A stretch of DNA of 5,584 bases, from the NCBI GenBank assembly GCA_027489475.1, contig JAIXZQ010000108.1:1-5584 (forward strand). The letters are read 5' to 3'. This DNA comes from Methylophilus sp. Lineage in GTDB: Bacteria; Pseudomonadota; Gammaproteobacteria; Burkholderiales; Methylophilaceae. Positions 1-5,584 of this stretch are shown piece by piece (the first letter of the stretch is position 1; the number at the start of each line of letters is the position of its first letter). The notes under the pieces were generated by a model. That model made no database searches, had not been told where the DNA came from, and saw nothing but the letters and a program-made list of their open reading frames with translations. The translations under genes and the position numbers were made by a program.

Positions 1-25
1 ACATTCTAAGCAACACGTTTCACAC

Positions 26-48
26 GCTGGCGGGCACTGCCCGTCAGC
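26..48 (+). other. GC-rich hairpin in the glnK leader
   Basis: A 10-bp inverted repeat (GCTGGCGGGC / GCCCGTCAGC) with a 3-nt ACT loop, containing one G-U wobble in RNA. It ends 9 nt before the AGGAG of glnK. No T-run follows, so it is not a standard rho-independent terminator. It may be a leader structure of the glnK transcript, or the 3' end of an upstream transcript outside the window. The pairing is seen directly; any function is inference. Confidence 0.5.
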
Positions 49-56
49 CTTAATAA

Positions 57-407
<351 letters not shown>

Positions 408-422
408 GAGAGGGCTTCAGTT

Positions 423-1826
423 ATGAAGAAAATTCTTTCCGTGTTATCGCTAGTGGCTTTGATGGGCCTGGCGGCAACCCCTGTGACTTACGCAGAAGAA
501 ACGGTGACAGAAACCATCACCGTACAAGAAACCACCACTGAAGCGGCGCCTGCCGCAGCAGCCCCCGCGGCAGCTGAAGCGGCCCCCGCTGCTGAAGCAG
601 CTGCACCCACCCCAACCTTGGATGTGGGCAATACGGCGTTTATGATTATTGCAACTGTGCTGGTGATTTTGATGACCATTCCTGGTCTGGCGCTGTTTTA
701 CGGCGGTTTGGTTCGTCAAAAGAACATGCTCTCTGTGCTCATGCAGGTATTCGTTGTGTTTTCACTCGTGTCAGTGCTGTGGGCAGCGTATGGCTACAGC
801 TTGACGTTTAGTGAAGGCAACATGATTGTTGGCGGCTTGAGCAAAGCATTCTTGGCGGGGATTACCCCTCAGAGTTTGTCTGGGACCATTCCAGAATATG
901 TCTTCTTGACCTTCCAGTTGACCTTTGCAGCGATTACGCCTGCGCTGATTGTCGGCGGCTTTGCTGAGCGTATGAAATTCTCTGCAGTGTTACTGTTTAT
1001 GGCTTTGTGGGTAACATTTGCCTACATTCCAATCGCACACATGGTGTGGGGTGGCGGCTATCTGGCTTCACTGGGTGCTAAAGACTTTGCCGGCGGCACT
1101 GTGGTGCACATCAACGCGGGTGTGGCTGCGCTGGTAGGTGCCTTGCTGTTGGGTAAACGTATTGGTTACGGCAAAGAAGCCATGCCTCCACATAACTTAG
1201 TGATGACCATGGTTGGCGCTGCTTTGCTGTGGGTGGGTTGGTTCGGCTTTAACGTGGGTAGCGAACTGGCTGCAGATGGCATTGCCGGTATGGTGTTAAT
1301 CAACACACAATTGGCAACAGGGGCTGCTGTATTGGGCTGGATTTTCGCGGAGTGGCTGTTCAGAGGTAAACCAAGTATGTTGGGCGCAGCTTCTGGTGCG
1401 GTCGCTGGCTTGGTGGCCATTACCCCAGCATGTGGCTTCATCGGCCCGATGGGTTCGATTATCCTCGGCTTTACCGCCAGCTTTATCAGCTTGTGGGGCG
1501 TGACCAAACTGAAACATGCTTTGGGTTATGATGACTCATTGGATGTGTTTGGCGTACACGGTTTGTCAGGCATCTGGGGGGCTGTCGGTACTGGCATCTT
1601 GATGGCACCTGGCTTGGGTGGCGTGGGTTATGCAGAGGGCGTCACTATGGGTGGTCAAGTTTCTACCCAAATTATCGCTGTGGTGGTGACACTGGTGTGG
1701 ACAGGCATTGTTAGCTTGATTCTCTACAAAATCGTGGATGCTGTGGTTGGCTTACGCGTGAGCGAAGAGTACGAGCGCGAGGGCTTGGATACCACTGAGC
1801 ACGGTGAGCGTGCGTATAGCATGTAA
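423..1826 (+). CDS. amtB: Ammonium channel AmtB
   Basis: A 467-aa Amt/Rh-family ammonium channel of the inner membrane. A signal peptide (1-24, likely cleaved after TYA) is followed by an Ala/Pro/Glu/Thr-rich stretch (about 25-65) and then 11 expected membrane segments from about residue 69. By eye alignment the pore residues match mature E. coli AmtB numbering plus 61: Phe gate F164 and F168, W209, D221, twin histidines H229 and H379, and F276 and S280. The tail (443-467, starting GLRVSEE and ending GERAYSM) is the cytoplasmic segment that contacts GlnK. The start has AGAGAGG at 407-413, 9 nt upstream, overlapping the glnK stop. Cotranscription with glnK and the terminator just downstream make a classic glnK-amtB unit. 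The only oddity is the roughly 40-residue periplasmic extension absent from E. coli AmtB. Confidence 0.97.
   Translation: MKKILSVLSLVALMGLAATPVTYAEETVTETITVQETTTEAAPAAAAPAAAEAAPAAEAAAPTPTLDVGNTAFMIIATVLVILMTIPGLALFYGGLVRQKNMLSVLMQVFVVFSLVSVLWAAYGYSLTFSEGNMIVGGLSKAFLAGITPQSLSGTIPEYVFLTFQLTFAAITPALIVGGFAERMKFSAVLLFMALWVTFAYIPIAHMVWGGGYLASLGAKDFAGGTVVHINAGVAALVGALLLGKRIGYGKEAMPPHNLVMTMVGAALLWVGWFGFNVGSELAADGIAGMVLINTQLATGAAVLGWIFAEWLFRGKPSMLGAASGAVAGLVAITPACGFIGPMGSIILGFTASFISLWGVTKLKHALGYDDSLDVFGVHGLSGIWGAVGTGILMAPGLGGVGYAEGVTMGGQVSTQIIAVVVTLVWTGIVSLILYKIVDAVVGLRVSEEYEREGLDTTEHGERAYSM
540..617 (+). repeat. Low-complexity Ala/Pro/Glu coding tract in amtB
   Basis: Residues 40-65 of AmtB are built from GCN, CCN and GAA codons, giving imperfect repeats of the AEAAP type. 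The tract lies between the signal-peptide cleavage site and TM1, so it should be periplasmic and unstructured. It also creates long stop-free stretches on the minus strand that should not be taken for genes. Confidence 0.7.
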
Positions 1827-1845
1827 TTGCAAGCACTAAAAAAAG

Positions 1846-1872
1846 AACGGCTCCTTGTGAGCCGTTTTTTTT
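1846..1872 (+). terminator. Rho-independent terminator of glnK-amtB
   Basis: A perfect 8-bp stem AACGGCTC / GAGCCGTT (1846-1853 and 1859-1866) with a 5-nt loop is followed by T-run 1865-1872. It begins 19 nt after the amtB stop. A run of A at 1838-1844 precedes the stem, so the structure could also stop transcription from the other strand. It separates the nitrogen block from the secretion-like operon. Confidence 0.93.
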
Positions 1873-1889
1873 CATAAAAGCGTTTGAAC

Positions 1890-1919
1890 TTAACTGTTAT
1901 TATTACTATCCATTATAAT
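1890..1919 (+). promoter_or_regulatory. Predicted sigma70 promoter of the ABC-HlyD-TolC operon
   Basis: A perfect -10 hexamer TATAAT lies at 1914-1919, with a 4/6 -35 hexamer TTAACT at 1890-1895 and an 18-nt spacer. The start point would fall near 1926, leaving a leader of only about 18 nt before the ATG at 1944. The region is AT-rich and directly follows the terminator, where a promoter is expected. An alternative TTGAAC at 1884-1889 is closer to -35 consensus but sits 24 nt away, which is too far. Confidence 0.6.
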
Positions 1920-1921
1920 GG
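1910..1921. promoter_or_regulatory. 12-bp perfect palindrome over the -10 box
   Basis: CCATTATAATGG reads the same on both strands and encloses the whole TATAAT of the predicted promoter. A dimeric regulator binding here would block RNA polymerase, so it could be an operator. The core TTATAA is itself palindromic, so much of the symmetry may be chance. Confidence 0.3.
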
Positions 1922-1943
1922 CCTGAAATTACAATAACATGCT

Positions 1944-3620
1944 ATGGCACATTCAACCTCTTCTGCACTGACACCCGTACAACGGGTCTATCAATTGATG
2001 GCTTTTGAAAAGCCAGATATTCTGCTTTTGGTCTATCTGACCATGGCTTACGGTGTATTAGGTATCGCTACGCCCGTGGCGGTGCAAACCATGGTGAATT
2101 TGGTCACCATGGGCGGGGTGTTACAACCCTTGTACATTATCGGTCTGATACTCTTTATTCTGCTCGCATTATCTGGCGTGATTTATGCCATTGAAAGCTA
2201 TGTGGTCGAGCTGATGCAAAGACGCATCTTTGTCCGCCAAAGCGTATTGATTGCCAACAATACCCAGCAAATTCATACCTCGGTGTATGACAGTCATAAC
2301 CCGGTAGAACTGGTCAATCGCTACTTTGATATCCAGACAGTGCAAAAATCAGTGGCGACCTTGCTCACCATTGGCCTCACCGCCTTTTTGCAAGCGTTGA
2401 TTGGCAGTGTGGTCTTGCTGTTTTACAGCTTGTATTTTGGGATTTTGGTGTTAATCATGCTCATCATGCTGTGGGTGATTGTATTTTGGCTGGGGAAACA
2501 AGCTGAGGCCACTTCCATCAAAGAATCCAAAACAAAATATGAAATGGCCGCCTGGCTGGAAACCATTGCGCGCAACAAATGGCTGTCAAAATTTTATGAT
2601 GCTAAACGACGCACGGCACAGGGCACTGAAACCCGGACACTGGCATATTTGAGTGCGCGTGGTAAACATTTTCGTATCTTAATGATGCAATTAATCGGCG
2701 CGGTGAGCATTTATGCCATCATCGGGACCGGCATGTTGATTTTGGGCGGTACGCTGGTGATTAAGGGTCAAATTAATCTGGGTCAATTCGTGGCCGCTGA
2801 ACTGATTATTTTTGGTGTGTTATCCGCCTTTGTGCGCTTTGTGACCAAGCTGGAGTATTTTTATGATTTGCTCGCCGCTGTCGATAAACTTGGCGTGTTG
2901 GAAATGTTGCCGCAAGAAACCCCGGGTGAACACAGACCCCTCAACGCTTCTATTACACGATTGCAAGTGACGGATCTGCAATTTAGTTACCCAGACCAGC
3001 CTGCGTTGTTCAATACACTGAGTTTTAGTCTAGAAAAAGGGCAAAGTTTAGCGGTGATTGGTCAATTGGGCTGCGGCAAAAGTAGTCTGATCGAATTAAT
3101 CAGCGGCTTGCGCCAACCGTCTCACGGATATATCAGCTACGACGGCATCGATCTGCGCCAATTGGATCTTGATCAATTACGTAACCATATCGGTGTAGCC
3201 AATCGCGTCGAATGGCAACATGGGTCACTCTTGGAAAATCTGCGCCTTGGACGTGAAGAAATACCCCTAGATAGTGTGATAGACATCTTACAAACCTTGG
3301 GTCTGTGGCAAGAAATCTGCAAACTACCACAAGGCATAGACACCGAGCTTAATGATTTTGGCGCACCCATGACCTATACCCAGTTGCAACGCTTGATGTT
3401 GGCCCGCGCCATCATCGGTCAACCGGGGCTACTGGTCATTGATGGATTGCTAGACCATCTTAATCAGACCGAATTAGCGCAAGTATTGGCCTTGCTAAAA
3501 CAACAACAAGCGCAATGGATGTTAATTGTGACGACCCGCTTTGAACATATTGCGGCACAGTTCCAGCAGCAGATGCACTTAGGACAAGACGCCTCACCCA
3601 CAGGAGGCGCCCATGCTTAA
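1944..3620 (+). CDS. ABC half-transporter, type I secretion-like, with degenerate ATPase domain
   Basis: A 558-aa fusion of an ABC type-1 exporter membrane domain (about 22-310, six likely TM helices) and a nucleotide-binding domain (about 338-545), in the order of HlyB-type inner-membrane ABC proteins. It lacks an N-terminal C39 peptidase or peptidase-like domain. The A-loop Tyr (Y349) and Walker A GQLGCGKSS (373-381) are intact, so nucleotide binding is plausible. Against HlyB, the Q-loop Gln is R421, the signature LSGGQ is MTYTQ (476-480), Walker B keeps D500 but the catalytic Glu is G501, the D-loop SALD is DHLN (504-507), and the H-loop His is T531. Hydrolysis by the usual mechanism is therefore unlikely. 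The frame is unbroken, so it is not an obvious pseudogene. The ATG has no clear Shine-Dalgarno; M19 is an alternative start but is no better supported. The next gene overlaps its end by 8 nt. Confidence 0.88.
   Translation: MAHSTSSALTPVQRVYQLMAFEKPDILLLVYLTMAYGVLGIATPVAVQTMVNLVTMGGVLQPLYIIGLILFILLALSGVIYAIESYVVELMQRRIFVRQSVLIANNTQQIHTSVYDSHNPVELVNRYFDIQTVQKSVATLLTIGLTAFLQALIGSVVLLFYSLYFGILVLIMLIMLWVIVFWLGKQAEATSIKESKTKYEMAAWLETIARNKWLSKFYDAKRRTAQGTETRTLAYLSARGKHFRILMMQLIGAVSIYAIIGTGMLILGGTLVIKGQINLGQFVAAELIIFGVLSAFVRFVTKLEYFYDLLAAVDKLGVLEMLPQETPGEHRPLNASITRLQVTDLQFSYPDQPALFNTLSFSLEKGQSLAVIGQLGCGKSSLIELISGLRQPSHGYISYDGIDLRQLDLDQLRNHIGVANRVEWQHGSLLENLRLGREEIPLDSVIDILQTLGLWQEICKLPQGIDTELNDFGAPMTYTQLQRLMLARAIIGQPGLLVIDGLLDHLNQTELAQVLALLKQQQAQWMLIVTTRFEHIAAQFQQQMHLGQDASPTGGAHA
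3602..3607 (+). promoter_or_regulatory. Shine-Dalgarno of the adaptor gene, inside the ABC gene
   Basis: A consensus AGGAGG sits 5 nt before the ATG at 3613, within the last codons of the ABC gene. It favours this start over the in-frame Met at 3634 and supports translational coupling across the 8-nt overlap. Confidence 0.85.
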
Positions 3621-4965
3621 ACCGAATACCGCCATGACTGATCACCCGCATACCGAATCAGCCTCACGCTTGCAAGCTTCTTTGCTTGCCAGTGTGAGTA
3701 CGCCACTGGGGTTGCGGGTCTGGATTAAACGCCTGGCTTGGTTACTGGTCGGCGTACCCATTTTTTTCATGTTCTTACCCTGGCAGCAAAACGTCACTGC
3801 CCTAGGCAAAGTCACTGCCTATTCACCTTCGGAGCGGGTGCAAACCATAGATGCCCCTGTCAGTGGCGTGATTTACCGCTGGCATGTGCAAGAAAATACG
3901 CAAGTTAAAGAAGGCGACCTGTTACTCGAAATCAGCGATACCGACCCGAATTTTAAACAGCGTCTGGAAGCCCAGCGGGACAACCTGCAAAGCAAACTGA
4001 CGGCCAAGCAAGACGAATTGCGTGCCTATGAACTGCAAAAGCAAAACCTGACTGCTGCGCGGGATGCCAAGATTTCTGCCGCACAATACAAGCTGGATGT
4101 CGCCAATCAGAAAATCCGCAGTAGCATGGAGGCGGTAAACTCTGCGCAAGCCACCTTGGATGCCGCCAATCTGCAAGAAACGCGACTCAAGCGTTTGTTT
4201 AACGATGGCCTGGTGTCCAAGCGCGACCTTGAGGTCGCTGAGCGCGACCATATCATCGCCAGTCGAAACTTCAACAGTGCGCAGGCGCAACTGCAATCCG
4301 CCAAAGCCGAAGCCAGCTCTGCAGGTGCCGAGATTCAGCAAATTCGTTCTGATACGCAGGCTTATCTAGATTCCACCACCGCCGTCATCAACAAAATCCG
4401 CGGCGAAACTGCAGACACTGAAAACAGTTTGCACAGCTCAGAAATCACACTGGCGCGGCAAAATATGCAGCGTATCGTCGCCCCGCGCGCGGGGACGATT
4501 TTCCGCTTGCCGGTCAATTCTGAATCGCAAATCATCAAGCAGGGCGATCCCTTACTCATCATCGTACCGCACACCTCACAGCGCGCTGTTGAACTGTGGG
4601 TTGATGGCCGAGATGCGCCGTTGATTACCTCCAAGAGCAGCGTCAGACTTGAGTTCGAAGGCTGGCCTGCCATCCAAGTGCCTGGTTGGGCGCAAGTCGG
4701 CGTAGGCACCTTCGAAGGCGAGATTGCGTTTGTAGACCCTACCGATAACGGTTCAGGTAATTTCCGCATTATGGTCGTGCATAAGCCTGGCTCACCCGCG
4801 TGGCCGTCACCACGCTTTTTGCGCCAAGGCATCAGCGCCAAAGGCTGGGTCTTGCTGCAACGGGTGACCATAGGCTATGAATTGTGGCGTTTGCTCAATG
4901 GCTTCCCACCGCGTATTCCACCTGAGCCTGTGCCATTAAACGCGGCCAGCGGAGGTAAGGCATGA
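3613..4965 (+). CDS. HlyD-family periplasmic adaptor (membrane fusion protein)
   Basis: A 450-aa adaptor that would bridge the inner-membrane ABC protein and the outer-membrane channel. A cytoplasmic N-terminus (1-40) precedes a single TM anchor (about 41-57). The first half of a lipoyl-like domain follows (about 75-110, APVSGVI and VKEGDLLLEI), then a long alpha-helical coiled-coil hairpin (about 113-285), the second lipoyl half (APRAGTI at 290-296, IIKQGDPLLIIVP at 307-319), and a beta-barrel C-terminal region (about 325-420). The hairpin tip RLKRLFNDGLVS (191-202) fits RLxxLxxxxxxS, the motif known in adaptors for docking to TolC-type channels. The C-terminal segment GYELWRLLNGFPP resembles adaptors of ABC secretion systems as I recall them. 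The start has AGGAGG at ideal spacing. It overlaps the ABC gene by 8 nt and the next gene by 4 nt. Confidence 0.94.
   Translation: MLKPNTAMTDHPHTESASRLQASLLASVSTPLGLRVWIKRLAWLLVGVPIFFMFLPWQQNVTALGKVTAYSPSERVQTIDAPVSGVIYRWHVQENTQVKEGDLLLEISDTDPNFKQRLEAQRDNLQSKLTAKQDELRAYELQKQNLTAARDAKISAAQYKLDVANQKIRSSMEAVNSAQATLDAANLQETRLKRLFNDGLVSKRDLEVAERDHIIASRNFNSAQAQLQSAKAEASSAGAEIQQIRSDTQAYLDSTTAVINKIRGETADTENSLHSSEITLARQNMQRIVAPRAGTIFRLPVNSESQIIKQGDPLLIIVPHTSQRAVELWVDGRDAPLITSKSSVRLEFEGWPAIQVPGWAQVGVGTFEGEIAFVDPTDNGSGNFRIMVVHKPGSPAWPSPRFLRQGISAKGWVLLQRVTIGYELWRLLNGFPPRIPPEPVPLNAASGGKA
4951..4955 (+). promoter_or_regulatory. Shine-Dalgarno of the outer-membrane gene
   Basis: GGAGG lies 6 nt before the ATG at 4962, which overlaps the adaptor stop as ATGA. 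This fixes the start of the last gene and indicates translational coupling. Confidence 0.85.
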
Positions 4966-5584
4966 GGGTAGTGCATTGGTTAAAGCCAGTGTGCCTGTTG
5001 CTCAGTCTCTCATCCCTGCTCACCAGCGCTGAGGAGTTGATGGACAGTCGTGCACGTCAACGCCTGCAAGGCAACGAAGGTCGTACACTTGACCCTTATG
5101 CCAAAGGCCCCGGGGTGCCGCTGCATGATGCGGTGAAACAACAGCAACAATTGCGCAAGCAACCCATGGTCATAGACCTCAAGCGCGCACTACAGCCCTT
5201 TGATTCGCCCGACACCGATAATATGCTCAGTGGTGCGCCTACTGAAGGCACACAACTGAGCATTGCCGACGTACGCATGCGTGCGTTGCAAAACAATTTG
5301 CAACTGCAAGTGGCCAAAATGGAACCTACAATTGCCGCACAATCGTTGCGTGAAGAACAAGCCAAATTTGACCAAGTCATTTTTGCCTATGCCAAATATG
5401 GACAAAAAGACCTGCCAGCCAGTACCGGCGATAAAGTCAACTTCAAATCAGACAACGCTTTATTGGATGGTGAGCTGGTCAAACTCAATCCAGCAGAACA
5501 ACGCAAAGCCTTTTGGGAGGCAGAGGCGGGGGTCAAAGTGCCACTGCGTAGCGGTGGCAGCGTAACGCTGAGTGCGCCGCTGGA
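4962..5584 (+). CDS. TolC-family outer-membrane protein, partial (3' end outside window)
   Basis: An open frame from ATG 4962 to the window end (207 full codons, no stop), the N-terminal part of a TolC/OEP-type channel that would complete the tripartite export path. Residues 1-23 form a signal peptide (basic MRVVHWLK, a leucine-rich core, likely cleavage after TSA). Residues about 24-97 are a hydrophilic Gln- and charge-rich segment not typical of TolC. From residue 98 the sequence becomes OEP-like: LSIADVRMRALQNNLQLQVAK (start at L99), then AAQSLREEQAKFDQVIFA, matching the first long helix and entry to the barrel. EAGVKVPLRSGGSVTLSAPL near the end fits the amphipathic beta strands of the outer-membrane barrel. 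Family lengths of 420-550 aa suggest that more than half is missing. The call relies on context as well as sequence. Confidence 0.87.
   Translation, partial: MRVVHWLKPVCLLLSLSSLLTSAEELMDSRARQRLQGNEGRTLDPYAKGPGVPLHDAVKQQQQLRKQPMVIDLKRALQPFDSPDTDNMLSGAPTEGTQLSIADVRMRALQNNLQLQVAKMEPTIAAQSLREEQAKFDQVIFAYAKYGQKDLPASTGDKVNFKSDNALLDGELVKLNPAEQRKAFWEAEAGVKVPLRSGGSVTLSAPL

Noticed and set aside
28..40. Possible sigma54 -24/-12 promoter (TGGC...GC) upstream of glnK
   Set aside because: The GG and GC elements start 10 nt apart instead of 12 and lack the TTGC context; the match comes from the hairpin stem.
450..719. Minus-strand open frames opposite the start of amtB
   Set aside because: They arise from the GCN-rich low-complexity codons on the coding strand.
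1884..1919. TTGAAC as the -35 element for TATAAT
   Set aside because: The 24-nt spacer is too long for sigma70; TTAACT with an 18-nt spacer fits better.
1939..1971. Ten-codon ORF (MLWHIQPLLH) overlapping the ABC gene start in another frame
   Set aside because: It has no Shine-Dalgarno and is short enough to occur by chance; noted only because it overlaps the weak ABC start.
3922..4341. Minus-strand 139-aa open frame opposite the adaptor coiled coil
   Set aside because: It is a shadow of the helical hairpin coding region, with no recognisable domain.
4362..4871. Minus-strand 169-aa open frame opposite the adaptor C-terminal region
   Set aside because: It is a shadow of a well-supported adaptor gene; composition is unlike a natural protein and no ribosome binding site was noted.
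5263..5565. 100-aa + strand open frame in the last part of the window
   Set aside because: It is out of frame with the TolC-like gene that runs through the same bases with a signal peptide and OEP motifs.

Overview
The window carries two separate, co-directional gene blocks on the + strand. Protein similarity recalled by eye points to a betaproteobacterium. The PII and ammonium-channel sequences look like that class, and the moderate GC with this gene style would suit a Methylophilaceae-type methylotroph. That family-level guess is inference and was not searched.

Block 1 (about 26-1872) is the nitrogen-sensing pair glnK-amtB. GlnK is a complete PII signal protein with the uridylylation tyrosine Y51. 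AmtB is a complete ammonium channel with a signal peptide, an unusually long Ala/Pro/Glu-rich segment before TM1, all canonical pore residues, and the conserved C-terminal tail that contacts GlnK. The genes are 15 nt apart and end at a strong rho-independent terminator (1846-1872). A GC-rich hairpin lies just upstream of the glnK ribosome binding site.

Block 2 (about 1890 to the window end) starts with its own sigma70-like promoter, whose perfect TATAAT sits inside a 12-bp palindrome. It encodes a three-component type I secretion-like envelope complex: a fused ABC membrane/ATPase half-transporter (1944-3620), a HlyD-type periplasmic adaptor (3613-4965) and a TolC-family outer-membrane protein (4962 to beyond the end). 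The second and third genes overlap their predecessors by 8 and 4 nt and have strong Shine-Dalgarno sequences, so this is a tightly coupled operon.

The most notable signal is the ABC protein. Its fold, membrane domain and Walker A are intact, but the Q-loop glutamine, the LSGGQ signature, the catalytic glutamate after Walker B, the D-loop and the H-loop histidine are all replaced in an otherwise clean reading frame. It looks like a pseudo-ATPase kept in a type I secretion-style operon. Pairing with a normal ABC half-transporter would still not rebuild a consensus ATP site. No secretion substrate, tRNA, rRNA, mobile element or CRISPR array is visible.
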